DNA of 64,000 bases from Legionella qingyii (GTDB lineage Bacteria > Pseudomonadota > Gammaproteobacteria > Legionellales > Legionellaceae): NCBI RefSeq assembly GCF_003184185.1, contig NZ_QHJG01000018.1:1-64000 (forward strand), written 5' to 3'. The position numbers and the translations under genes were made by a program. Each line of letters opens with the position of its first letter. The stretch's first letter is position 1. The notes beneath the pieces are model-generated. The model did no database searches and had not been told where the DNA came from. It saw nothing but the letters and a program-made list of their open reading frames with translations. Of the stretch, positions 1-8,246 are shown one piece after another.

Positions 1-31
1 TTCAAAAAAAATTATTCTTTTTTTAAAAATA

Positions 32-52
32 ATGGTCACTTTTTGTGACCAT
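32..52 (-). terminator. Hairpin, probable terminator of the leftmost gene
   Basis: ATGGTCAC and GTGACCAT form a perfect 8-bp stem around a five-T loop. Read on the minus strand it is followed by ATTATTTTT, so it could end transcription of the minus-strand gene that stops at 159. It may equally serve a gene to the left of the window. Confidence 0.5.
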
Positions 53-56
53 CTCT

Positions 57-111
57 CAGGCATAAAGCGCTGGAAATAGGCGTAATTAAATGAAATGTCA
101 ACAGACTTTAG
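57..111. repeat. Right-end copy of a MITE-like repeat
   Basis: This stretch resembles the right end of the element at 10404-10560. Both carry GCATAA, TGGAA, TAGGC and then TGTCAACAGAC in the same order before ending in a CTTTAG/CCTAAT-type terminus. Only one end is visible; no left end was found in the 56 bases before it. It is probably a partial or decayed copy. Confidence 0.45.
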
Positions 112-112
112 T

Positions 113-131
113 GGGGAAGGGGCCTGACCCC
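113..131. repeat. Degenerate GGGGTCAGG/CCTGACCCC palindrome
   Basis: The sequence GGGGAAGG-GGCCTGACCCC is an imperfect copy of the perfect palindrome at 8203-8221. Repeats of this CCTGACCCC type are often associated with REP/RAYT-like elements in gammaproteobacteria. No transposase is seen nearby. Confidence 0.45.
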
Positions 132-158
132 ATAAGTGCAAGCTATGCTGAATAACTG

Positions 159-1289
159 TTATCGATTTTTTGGCGAACTCCAATTTTCCAAAATTTCACC
201 TGCTGTTTGGACAATTTTGTTTAATTCCTGCTTAAAATTTTTAAAAATAGAAGAGTTAGATAAAGAAAGATCGGTGCTTTGTTTAATATCTTGTGATGTT
301 TCTTTCTCAGCAGTCAGTGCATAATATTGATTAAGTTTGGGATAGAAATCTGTGGTAAAACGTTCAATAAATTTTGTTTTATCTGGTTCAATTAAAGCCT
401 CAAAGTCCAAGGGGATTGGATGCTCATAGGGTATAACCGGTAAACCAATTTTTTTCATCATCGTTCTGGCAAACAATTCTGTCGTTGCAGCACTACCGCG
501 ATCACAAGGCATGGCATGAGCCAAATACCATACCATTTCACCTATTTTTTGCATGTTTTCTTTTGTTGGCTCCGGATGTTCAAGAACTGCATGAAACAGC
601 TTATTAATTTTTTCATAAACTTTGGGAATATGTTGGGCTTCGGTGTGAAGAAAATTAAAACTCGGATCGAACCCCATCATATGTGGCAGCGGTTCTTTGG
701 GATAGGTAATTCCTGTCAAGGGCAAATCGCCATCGGTTATGACTACCCAGTCACCTCGCCTGAAATTTCCCTTGTTAGTATCTTTCTGAATTACATATCC
801 ACCCTGTGCCTGTGGCACTTTATTGTATAACGACCGGATTCGTTCTTTAACTTCTGGAAAGAAATCTTGATACTTGCCATTTGGATAAACTGGAGTAGTT
901 GGATTGCCCGGTTCATCATAGGATCTCATGATCCCAACTCTCTTCTTTGAGGGTTGGTTCAATTGTAGCGCAATCGCATGTCTTTGCTCGGCTAAAAACT
1001 CATATAACGATTTAACAGTCATGGGTTCAGTATTTAGCTTTTGCAGCGATTGTTCAACCGCAGCATGACAAAGCTGGGCGTAATGTTCCTGATCGCTATT
1101 CCATGCATTACTAAGACTTTTTGAGTTATTTTGAAAAACTCGCCATTCTTGCTCAGGATCAACACTGTAATCGATCAGATCTGAATCAGGAGCCGGAACA
1201 GGTTTCTTTTCCATTCTTGGACCTGTTTGTGAGTCTAATGGTAATGTCTGAGACTCTTCAGAATCAGGATTAAGAGGATCTGAATTCAT
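159..1289 (-). CDS. Effector-like hypothetical protein, possible degenerate Fic-like fold
   Basis: A 376-residue soluble protein with no signal peptide and no membrane segment. I do not recognise a family with certainty. A conserved-looking stretch near residues 260-300 reads WYLAHAMPCDRGSAATTELF followed by a helix and GLPVIPY. Its layout (helix, HxxP-like loop, Gly/Arg, helix, GLP) recalls the Fic HPFxxGNGR motif, but the histidine and GNGR residues are not preserved, so AMPylation should not be assumed. The N-terminus is acidic and Ser/Pro-rich, and the C-terminus carries polar residues as in Dot/Icm substrates. The SD is weak (TAGG about 8 nt before ATG). Existence of the gene is likely; function is unknown. 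Confidence 0.75.
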   Translation of the reverse strand: MNSDPLNPDSEESQTLPLDSQTGPRMEKKPVPAPDSDLIDYSVDPEQEWRVFQNNSKSLSNAWNSDQEHYAQLCHAAVEQSLQKLNTEPMTVKSLYEFLAEQRHAIALQLNQPSKKRVGIMRSYDEPGNPTTPVYPNGKYQDFFPEVKERIRSLYNKVPQAQGGYVIQKDTNKGNFRRGDWVVITDGDLPLTGITYPKEPLPHMMGFDPSFNFLHTEAQHIPKVYEKINKLFHAVLEHPEPTKENMQKIGEMVWYLAHAMPCDRGSAATTELFARTMMKKIGLPVIPYEHPIPLDFEALIEPDKTKFIERFTTDFYPKLNQYYALTAEKETSQDIKQSTDLSLSNSSIFKNFKQELNKIVQTAGEILENWSSPKNR

Positions 1290-1749
1290 AATACGGCCTA
1301 TAAATTCCAGTGTTTTTATTAGTATAGGATAAAAATGATAGTTTATTAGGTCGCTTAAAATGGTAAAGAAACCTAAACATCTCTAGCTTTTCTAATTGCA
1401 GTTTCTAAAGCATCTCTTCACGGAAATTTTGAATCATTTATATTCTCCCTGCTATTTATAAATTTTGTATTGCATAATAAAATGTCCAGTGGTATAATTA
1501 TTGAACAATAACTGATTGTAATTAAAACTTCAGTTATAGCGGCCTATCTTCTCCCAAAGGATTTAAGGAGGACTGGTACTACCTAGTTTTAATCACTAAA
1601 CGGGTTCGTCGCTGATAAGACTTAATGAAGGAAAGTGTATTCGTTACATACTCATTAAGCCTGGCTCAGCAAACCTGGCTTTTAGTATTTCTCGCAATCA
1701 CCAATTTTATTAAGTCTATTAGGTTAGATATTCTTTTATGAGGTGATTT
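1290..1749. other. Intergenic region between divergent effector-like genes
   Basis: No gene is seen in these 460 bases. The region holds the promoters of the two divergent genes. At 1657-1684 lies a copy of a degenerate AGCC-GG...CC-GGCT palindrome followed by TTTT, similar to the hairpins at 28338 and 34805. No tRNA or riboswitch was recognised. Confidence 0.5.
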
Positions 1750-3222
1750 ATGTATACGAGAAAGGACTATAGGCAATTTTTTGGTGGTTATAAACGTCCA
1801 ACTAAAACACCATCACGACCTTTAATACAGACACGTGGATTGAAAGAGCGATTATCAGACGAGCAAAAATTAGTGGCAGAACTTTATAAGGAAGGATACG
1901 AAGAACTAAAAGAAATTTTTGAAGCAACGAGAGAGGCAGATAGACGCCTTGATCGTATGGCGCATGAGTTCGATCAGAATAATTTAAACTACAGTACAAC
2001 AAGTGTAGATTCTTCAAACTCAGGCCAGACAGTACAGAATGGTGCTTCTTATTCCAGCGGACAGACAGCGGATTCGCAAAGTACTAATTCTACTTCGCAA
2101 AGTACTAATTCTGCTGATTCGCAAAGTACTAATTCTACTGATTCGCAAAGTACTAATTCTGCTGATTCGCAAAGTACTAATTCTGCTGATTCGCAAAGTA
2201 CTAATTCTGCTGGTTCGCAGAGTACTAATTCTACTGATTCGCAGAGTACTAATTCTACTGGTTCGCAAAGTAACAACTCTACCGATTCTGACGCAACATC
2301 AACTGCTCCTAGAAGACGGCCAGCCAATCCAAGAGACAATCTCGCTATAAGCGCAGCCTGCAAATTATTATTGGACCAAATGTTTTATGATGTCCGCGAG
2401 AAAGCTGGCAGCTTTGCAGTTGCAGTAAATCTGCTCGAACCAATGTTCCGCTCCAAAGCAAATCCTTGGTTAGAACGTCTTATTGCTGCTTATGTTTTTG
2501 CTAAAAAAGAAAGAGAAGTTACACCGGAAATGTATGCAACAATATCTTGTAAATCAAAATATATACTAATTGCTTTACTGATAATTGTAGCCAATATATT
2601 CATTTACGAGAAGCTTAAAGAGTTGGAAAAATTGTTTTCTGAAGTCAACGAGCTCCAGAAGCGTTATGATCAAGCCCTTTTACAACATGGAGGAGATGTT
2701 GCAGCTGTTAATCAAATATTAACAAAATTAGAAGCCATTGCGAAACAAAAAGAATATTACGAGAAAGCGCTGCACGAGATTAGCACAGTGGTTCGTGAAC
2801 TCGATGAAGGAGAAAAAAGTTATGTTCAAAAATTATTAACTAATTATATTCATAGTAACATCACTAATGAAGCGCACAGGAATTTTGAGGTTAAAGAGCA
2901 TTTGAAAAATACCAGCGACAGCATCGAGTCGCCTGGATATCGGGAAATGGCCAAAATAGGTAGCGTTGATGGTGCAATATTTCATTGTGAAGACCAGGTC
3001 AAAAAACTAAGCAGTGATATAAATGGGATTAATGAAAGGCTTCAGGAAGTACAAGAAAGAACAATGAAAAAGAAGGCACTTGTCGAGGAAGTTGGTACAA
3101 ACCTGGATAAAACGCAGGCCAAGTTAAAAGAAAAAACAAAATACCTGGGGGTATTTTTTAAGCAGCCATCGGAGCCAAAAGAAACCGAACAGTACAATAC
3201 CCATATCCCCTCTCTTGAGTAA
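1750..3222 (+). CDS. Repeat-rich coiled-coil membrane protein, candidate Dot/Icm effector
   Basis: A 490-residue protein of unrecognised family. Residues 108-178 are nine tandem units of about eight residues (D/G-S-Q-S-T-N-S-A/T), encoded by near-identical 24-bp DNA repeats. After a helical globular part there is one hydrophobic segment at about 271-288 (YILIALLIIVANIFIYEKL). Residues 290-475 are strongly predicted by eye to be coiled coil (heptad-like E/K/L content). The C-terminus is Glu-rich. A good SD (GAGGTGA, then ATTT before ATG) supports the start. The layout of a low-complexity linker, single membrane anchor and long coiled coil is common among Legionella effectors acting on host membranes; secretion is inferred. 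Confidence 0.85.
   Translation: MYTRKDYRQFFGGYKRPTKTPSRPLIQTRGLKERLSDEQKLVAELYKEGYEELKEIFEATREADRRLDRMAHEFDQNNLNYSTTSVDSSNSGQTVQNGASYSSGQTADSQSTNSTSQSTNSADSQSTNSTDSQSTNSADSQSTNSADSQSTNSAGSQSTNSTDSQSTNSTGSQSNNSTDSDATSTAPRRRPANPRDNLAISAACKLLLDQMFYDVREKAGSFAVAVNLLEPMFRSKANPWLERLIAAYVFAKKEREVTPEMYATISCKSKYILIALLIIVANIFIYEKLKELEKLFSEVNELQKRYDQALLQHGGDVAAVNQILTKLEAIAKQKEYYEKALHEISTVVRELDEGEKSYVQKLLTNYIHSNITNEAHRNFEVKEHLKNTSDSIESPGYREMAKIGSVDGAIFHCEDQVKKLSSDINGINERLQEVQERTMKKKALVEEVGTNLDKTQAKLKEKTKYLGVFFKQPSEPKETEQYNTHIPSLE
2071..2283 (+). repeat. Nine tandem 24-bp repeats inside a CDS
   Basis: Units of the type GATTCGCAAAGTACTAATTC plus four bases repeat nine times. The second unit lacks one codon (21 bp). 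The units are nearly identical in DNA as well as protein, which points to recent slippage or recombination and a likely length-variable tract. Confidence 0.95.
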
Positions 3223-3240
3223 AGAAAAACAATCCTTTTG

Positions 3241-3271
3241 CAAACTGCACTAAGTGCAGTTTGTTTCTTTT
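3241..3271 (+). terminator. Rho-independent terminator
   Basis: CAAACTGCAC and GTGCAGTTTG form a perfect 10-bp stem with a TAA loop, followed by TTTCTTTT. It lies 18 bases after the stop of the repeat-rich coiled-coil gene and clearly ends that transcript. Confidence 0.9.
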
Positions 3272-3428
3272 CAGGTACACAATAATCTATAAAAGAAATT
3301 CATCCTGTATTGAAAAGGAATGCGCCTATCTCTATAAATTAACAACTGTAGAAAAATCTACTCCATATATCTTTGAACTGCCAGAAAAATGGGAATAGTC
3401 ATAAATGAATGACAACTTTTGACAAATA

Positions 3429-3644
3429 TTATTTTAATGTACATGTCAAGGACTGAGTCTCGCGAGATTCAGCATCAATTGCAGCAATAAAATTATTACC
3501 AGTATCTTTTAGTTGTTTAATATTTTCTGGAGTTGGGTCTTTTATAACCTTATCAAGATAGTCTGCATAGGTATTCAGGTGTTTTTCTCCCTCGTAATTT
3601 CTACCTTGAGAATGGTGTTTTTTTGTTTTAAAAAATTGTAGCAT
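3429..3644 (-). CDS. Small hypothetical protein
   Basis: A 71-residue polar protein with no signal peptide or membrane segment and no family I recognise. Start choice is supported by a strong SD, AGGAGAGG, just before the ATG. Basic N-terminus (FFKTKKHHSQGRNYEGEKH) and a short helical centre (LDKVIKDPTPENIKQLKDTG). It stands alone between the coiled-coil effector candidate and the outer-membrane protein. It is comparable to small Legionella-specific proteins of unknown function. Confidence 0.6.
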   Translation of the reverse strand: MLQFFKTKKHHSQGRNYEGEKHLNTYADYLDKVIKDPTPENIKQLKDTGNNFIAAIDAESRETQSLTCTLK

Positions 3645-3887
3645 TTCCTCTCCTGTTTTGATTTGCTCAAAATTTCATTTATATTATCAAAAATTGAATA
3701 AAAAATGAGGCAACATTGCCGGCCTAAGTACAAATTATACTAATTTCCTATTTATTTGGGTACATAAATTCTGATTACAGCTCCCAATCAGATAACTAAT
3801 TTTATTTTGCAGTGGATCGAGAAAATAAACGACTTATTATCTCAACTAATGAATTGTTGGAAGGAGTTCGTCTTTAATTAGAGCGAA

Positions 3888-3911
3888 GGCATGATTTTGA
3901 TTAATCATGCC
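3888..3911. terminator. Hairpin downstream of outer-membrane protein gene
   Basis: GGCATGATT and AATCATGCC form a perfect 9-bp stem with a 6-base loop, 89 bases past the stop of the minus-strand outer-membrane protein gene. The T-tract is poor on both strands, so termination activity is uncertain. Confidence 0.4.
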
Positions 3912-3999
3912 TAAGAATAATATTTCTAAGAAGCGGAATAACTCACTTATTTTATTCTTTGAGATTTCACAGATAAATTTAAATGTTCTTAGAAGAACA

Positions 4000-4737
4000 T
4001 TATGCAAATTTATAATAAGCACCAAAAAGAACAGAATTAACTTGTACACCTTTTAAATTAGGCACCGCGTTAATGTTGATAACGTTATTAGCTGGAGAAT
4101 CAACGTTAAAATCAAATTGTGGATTCGTGATACCAAAAGCATGGGTATAAGCTACTGATACTCCCCAACGCTGCATATCATAAACCGCGCCTACCTTCAC
4201 TTCAGGTAAAATATAGCTTTGATTTAAATTGCCGGTAAATCCACTGTTTATAACAACATTTGAACCGCTTATTGATAATGTACTTACTTTACTATTAGCG
4301 AATTTGTACCGTGCATTTTCAAAAAACGTTCCGCCTTTGAGAAACACACCAAAATGGGTAGGTTTATATAAAACCCCCAATAAAAGGTCTGCGCCATCTA
4401 AAGAAAGAGACCCGGTGCTTGAACCATTGTTTTTAGACTCATTCTTCTTACCTAAATAAGACCAACCGGTTTCTGCTGTAAAACTAAAATTATTCAAGTA
4501 GGAATAAATTAAACCACCAGCCACACGACCACCCCAAGCATCTTTATTTGAAGAAATGGCAGTAACGGTAGAATGTAAAAAATCCAAATCAAATGCAGTC
4601 CAAGAAGCTTCAGCACTGACAAAGGGTATAACCGCATGATTTACTTGCACAGGACCCATTGTTCCTGCTTGAGCAGTAGCACCTATTAAAGCGGTCATTA
4701 TCCCCAAACCACAACTTACTTTTAAAAATTGATTCAT
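4000..4737 (-). CDS. Outer-membrane beta-barrel protein
   Basis: A 245-residue protein with a signal peptide (MNQFLKVSCGLGIMTALIGATAQA, cleavage expected after AQA). The mature part shows alternating hydrophobic/polar strands with aromatic ends (GGLIYSYLNNFSFTAETGWSYLG, VKVGAVYDMQRWGVSVAYTHAFG) and ends in GAYYKFA, a C-terminal strand typical of barrels. Size suggests an 8-stranded barrel of the OmpA/OmpW-like or Legionella porin-like type. An SD-like AGGGAT precedes the ATG. The ligand or role is not evident. A small overlapping reading frame at 3846-4049 is considered spurious. Confidence 0.85.
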   Translation of the reverse strand: MNQFLKVSCGLGIMTALIGATAQAGTMGPVQVNHAVIPFVSAEASWTAFDLDFLHSTVTAISSNKDAWGGRVAGGLIYSYLNNFSFTAETGWSYLGKKNESKNNGSSTGSLSLDGADLLLGVLYKPTHFGVFLKGGTFFENARYKFANSKVSTLSISGSNVVINSGFTGNLNQSYILPEVKVGAVYDMQRWGVSVAYTHAFGITNPQFDFNVDSPANNVININAVPNLKGVQVNSVLFGAYYKFA

Positions 4738-4917
4738 ATATTTATCCCTAAACTTTGAGAAAAAAAATTATTTTCCTGTATAGAAAATCACGAGGTGTAA
4801 TTTTTAAATATCTTATAATTGATATGGTCTGTAAGCAAGAACATTAGTTGTGTAAGGCATTAATGATCTCATAAGTGCGGTTAGATTGTTCTTCATGGGT
4901 CTGGACGTTATTGATAC

Positions 4918-6141
4918 TTATTGGTGTCTAAAATCTTGCTGTTCGACATTTTGTTCTAATTTCATTTGTTCTGGGGTTAAGAACACACCTTTATATACAT
5001 GCCATTTGTCATCAAATTTTGAGTTAACAACTATCTGGTTATTTTCCGCATCGAAATAAACATCCATATCACCTCGGTGATCAACCGACTTAAACTCATT
5101 AATTTGAAGGGTTTTTTGATCGGCTCTAAGTGTAAAATGATTTGGGAACATTATCTGATATCCAACAATGCAAACTTGAAGGTTTTCTGGATTACCAAGA
5201 TGTTCCATAATCTTTGATCTAAACTCATTCATTGTTTTTCCATCACAGCTGTCTCTAGAGTAAACATGGGAAACAAACAGCAGATCATCGGTTATAACAA
5301 TTAAAGCAACACAATTGGTAATACGCTCCAAGCAATACACCACATGGTTAGCGCTCTCTAAACGAGTGAGTTCATCTTGTGTAGATCCTAAGGGTACAAT
5401 TTTTTTTCCTTTCAATTCATCAGGCATTTGTTTTGTATACCAGGATTGCAAATTGGGATTAGTGAGATATAAGCAATCAGAATTATTCAAAAGATCAATG
5501 TATTGAGTAAAGTTTTTTACTTCTGTTGTTCTTTTAAGTCTGTCTGATAAGGATTCGTTTATGGACAAAATAAGGTCATAAGGCAGTTGTCCACGAGGAA
5601 TTCCAAGGAATACTTGGGCAAACTTCAGTTTGCGGAGTAAAATCAATTGTTCTTCAGAATCTCGATCTCTTAACAGAGATTTATTTATGAGCTGTCTGGT
5701 GCTTATTTTCTTTTCTGTACTTATAGTATTCGATGAGACTTGATCAACCAGCTCTTCTATAGACGGATTAGGGTTGCATAAAACCAGGAACTTAGCCGAA
5801 TGCGATATAAAACTATGAAACAAGGGTGATAATTTTGTTGATTTAAGATAATTGTTTTGCCAGTGTACTGATAACATAATGAGGTTTTGTTCGAGAGAAT
5901 TTAATAGCTCGTGATTTAGATTATCTTCACCAGTTTCGTTCATCCGCTCTAAACAGTTTTTTAAAGATAAGCAGAGTTCTGACAATCTCTTGTCTTTAAA
6001 TATTTTTTCCTGATTTGCTTGATTTATTTTGGATAAATCAGAAAGCAATCTATTTATATTCTCTTTTAAAACCATGATATTTTCTTTTGCCCTCCATATT
6101 GGAAGTATAGATGTGAGTATTGAATCAATCCATTTTTCCAT
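4918..6141 (-). CDS. Hypothetical protein with CNF1-like Cys/His pair, candidate effector
   Basis: A 407-residue soluble protein without signal peptide. Residues 1-110 are helical, possibly coiled coil; the rest is mixed alpha/beta. In the C-terminal half, ITNCVALIVITDDLLFVSHVYS places Cys277 on one beta-strand and His292 on the next, exactly 15 residues apart. CNF1-type Rho glutamine deamidases have Cys866 and His881 with the same spacing and a similar strand-turn-strand pattern; CheD has a related pattern. The match is by eye and rests on few residues, so deamidase activity is a hypothesis. No clear SD is seen before the ATG. The neighbouring ankyrin gene is divergent. Confidence 0.75.
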   Translation of the reverse strand: MEKWIDSILTSILPIWRAKENIMVLKENINRLLSDLSKINQANQEKIFKDKRLSELCLSLKNCLERMNETGEDNLNHELLNSLEQNLIMLSVHWQNNYLKSTKLSPLFHSFISHSAKFLVLCNPNPSIEELVDQVSSNTISTEKKISTRQLINKSLLRDRDSEEQLILLRKLKFAQVFLGIPRGQLPYDLILSINESLSDRLKRTTEVKNFTQYIDLLNNSDCLYLTNPNLQSWYTKQMPDELKGKKIVPLGSTQDELTRLESANHVVYCLERITNCVALIVITDDLLFVSHVYSRDSCDGKTMNEFRSKIMEHLGNPENLQVCIVGYQIMFPNHFTLRADQKTLQINEFKSVDHRGDMDVYFDAENNQIVVNSKFDDKWHVYKGVFLTPEQMKLEQNVEQQDFRHQ

Positions 6142-6349
6142 AATGCATTATGGAGTGACGCAGATTACAAAGAATTCAATATTCAAAAAGGTTTGATTCA
6201 ATGCGATCCGCTTGTCTAATGAGTGGGGTTACACTCGAAAAAATACTCTTCTTTCGCCCACAATTTGGTTCTATGCAAGATGAAGAAATATGGTCGTGTA
6301 CAAACACACCCTAATAATTCGTAAGAAAAAAAACTGGAGGTATAAAACA

Positions 6350-6369
6350 CTTAATAGTTAATTAATAAT
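6350..6369 (+). promoter_or_regulatory. Putative PmrA box
   Basis: CTTAATAGT, a 2-base spacer TA, and ATTAATAAT make a tandem repeat matching the Legionella PmrA consensus cTTAATatT-N2-cTTAATatT. A TATTAT hexamer follows at about 6377. The site lies about 65 bases upstream of the ankyrin-repeat effector candidate, where PmrA would be expected to activate an effector gene. Consensus is from published Legionella work; binding is inferred. Confidence 0.55.
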
Positions 6370-6434
6370 CATTGTGTATTATGCATATGTCGTTGGCGTG
6401 GCAATTATCTATTGCCTTAACCTTGTAGTCTTCT

Positions 6435-8063
6435 ATGCTTAATCATGAACATTTAGTTGCTATTAATGGATTATTTATGAACCCCAAAAAAGGGAAAAGT
6501 AAAGGAGTATGTTATGGTCTCTCATGTAAATATTTAGATGCGTTATTTTGTAACGATAGAGCTACTCTCTATAGCCGGTTCGAACTAATTGAACGATACC
6601 AAGAAAACCCAGATGAGTTATTACAAAATATTCAAATGGCATATGATAAAATTAAACAATCAATCAAAGATAATCCAGTTCTAACCCATGAAGAATTTGC
6701 ATGCCTTGAAATTCGTCCTTTTTTTGAAAGCATTATCTTACAGCTTCACCCTGATTTTTATCCTGAAATTTATGATCAACATGTAATGCAAAACTACGCT
6801 GCAAACCATAAAGTTTCGGCCCCCAAACAATTAGAGAATGCAGCCCCCAAACTTTTGCATCGCTCTTATCATGCTAAAAATAAAGATGAACTTACTATTT
6901 ATTTTGAAGAATTAAAATCGCTACTCCAATCATGTGAACAAGTGGTTGGCTTTATTCTAGAATCTGATGAACATGCGATTGCTTTAAGCTACAATCAAGA
7001 ACATGACGTATGGGAATTATTAAATGCGGATAATTTGATTAGGTCTGAAATTACTGGATTTTATCACCAAGAACTAAATAGTATTGAGTTAGCTGAGGCG
7101 TTGTATCAAGCATTTAACCCTCAGATCGAAATTGATGAGGAAGAGAAAGCGGAGTACAAGCCCTCTGAATTCACTGTTTTTAGTATGAGCTGTTTTGGTT
7201 TAGAGTTTGACCCAACGCTGACATACCGACTTAACTCTACTTGCCCTCTCCCTATTGATAAAAAGATCTTACATAGAGCAAATGAAGATCATGTATCGAT
7301 TTTTTTTCTTGCTGCCCAATCTGGTGATATTGAAGCAATGAAGGTACTGCTTCCAAAAATAAACGATATTGATGAGGAGCGATATGATGGTGAAACTCCA
7401 TTATCGATCGCGGTACAGGAAGGCCATATTGAAGCGGTAAAATTTTTAATTAGTAACGGCGCAGATATAAATCATTGTAATGAGAGGGGTGAATCCATAC
7501 TCCATTGTGCAGCAGTGATGGGCCATTCTGAGCTTATAGAATATTTAATTTCATTAGATTTAGATCTTGAAGAAGAAGACTTTAATTTTAATACCCCATT
7601 AATAAGCGCGATTTTCAACAATAAAGAAAAGTCTGTTTTAAGTTTATTAAAAAATGGAGCTGATGTTAATGTTCTTGATAAGGATCAATTCTCACCCCTA
7701 TTCATTGCTGCATTTATCGGCAACCCTGAGATAGTAGTTGCATTAATTAATACTGGTGCAAATGTAAACTATCAAATAGACGATGGTACCACCGCATTGG
7801 ATATAGCATTATCTAGGAATAACGTAGAGGCTGCAGAAGTCATACGCTTGTTTAAATCTACTAATGTGCAACACGATACGCAGAATTCTATTTCACAAAA
7901 AGCGTACAAGGATAGGTTGTTAAACGTTGTTGCTGATAATTCTTACTTAGTTGATGGGCAAGATAAACCAGTAGCTTTTTTTGATAAAATGCCTCAGAAA
8001 CAATTATCTGAGATCTCTAATCAGTCTAATGTGGGGAAGCAAAATTTTATTCCCAAGTGTTAA
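6435..8063 (+). CDS. Ankyrin-repeat protein with N-terminal papain-like domain, candidate Dot/Icm effector
   Basis: A 542-residue protein. The N-terminal 220 residues carry a possible Cys-His-Asp set: Cys26 in GKSKGVCYGLSCKYLDAL, His180 in SDEHAIALSYN, and Asp199 in WELLNADN. This order and context resemble YopT/C58-like cysteine proteases (GVC..LS..W, HA.A, D). Residues about 275-465 form five to six ankyrin repeats with canonical TPLxxA, GHxEAVKFLISNGADIN and LLKNGADVN segments. The C-terminal tail is polar. Ankyrin plus cysteine-protease-like modules are known in Legionella AnkH, though in another order. A PmrA-type box lies upstream. The SD is poor; Met15 is an alternative start. Confidence 0.88.
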   Translation: MLNHEHLVAINGLFMNPKKGKSKGVCYGLSCKYLDALFCNDRATLYSRFELIERYQENPDELLQNIQMAYDKIKQSIKDNPVLTHEEFACLEIRPFFESIILQLHPDFYPEIYDQHVMQNYAANHKVSAPKQLENAAPKLLHRSYHAKNKDELTIYFEELKSLLQSCEQVVGFILESDEHAIALSYNQEHDVWELLNADNLIRSEITGFYHQELNSIELAEALYQAFNPQIEIDEEEKAEYKPSEFTVFSMSCFGLEFDPTLTYRLNSTCPLPIDKKILHRANEDHVSIFFLAAQSGDIEAMKVLLPKINDIDEERYDGETPLSIAVQEGHIEAVKFLISNGADINHCNERGESILHCAAVMGHSELIEYLISLDLDLEEEDFNFNTPLISAIFNNKEKSVLSLLKNGADVNVLDKDQFSPLFIAAFIGNPEIVVALINTGANVNYQIDDGTTALDIALSRNNVEAAEVIRLFKSTNVQHDTQNSISQKAYKDRLLNVVADNSYLVDGQDKPVAFFDKMPQKQLSEISNQSNVGKQNFIPKC

Positions 8064-8202
8064 AAAAATACTATATTTTTCAAATTGATTCGGGCTTAAA
8101 TATCCTAAGAGCGCAATTTGTGGCAGTTATAAAGGCATCGCGATGTGAATCAAAATCTCCTGTTGAGCCTCCTTACACTTCTACTTATGGGGCCATATTT
8201 AC

Positions 8203-8221
8203 GGGGTCAGGGCCTGACCCC
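8203..8221. repeat. Perfect palindrome GGGGTCAGG-G-CCTGACCCC
   Basis: Nine-base perfect arms around one base. It lies between the convergent ends of the ankyrin gene and the GH72-like pseudogene. Imperfect relatives sit at 113-131 and near 10024-10041 (GGGCATGGCCTGCCCC). Such palindromes are often REP-like, mobilised by RAYT transposases, but none is present here. Confidence 0.7.
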
Positions 8222-8246
8222 ACTGATGCTCAAATTATTTATTTGA

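Noticed and set aside
1500..1700. Possible tRNA-like or riboswitch structure (GGGTTCGTCGC)
   Set aside because: No acceptor stem or consistent arms could be drawn.
2020..2363. Three long frames in other phases across the tandem repeat
   Set aside because: They arise because the 24-bp repeats stay open in several frames; they lack SDs and have repetitive low-complexity products.
3846..4049. 67-residue hydrophobic reading frame on minus strand
   Set aside because: It overlaps the end of the outer-membrane protein gene in another frame and spans a hairpin; no SD.
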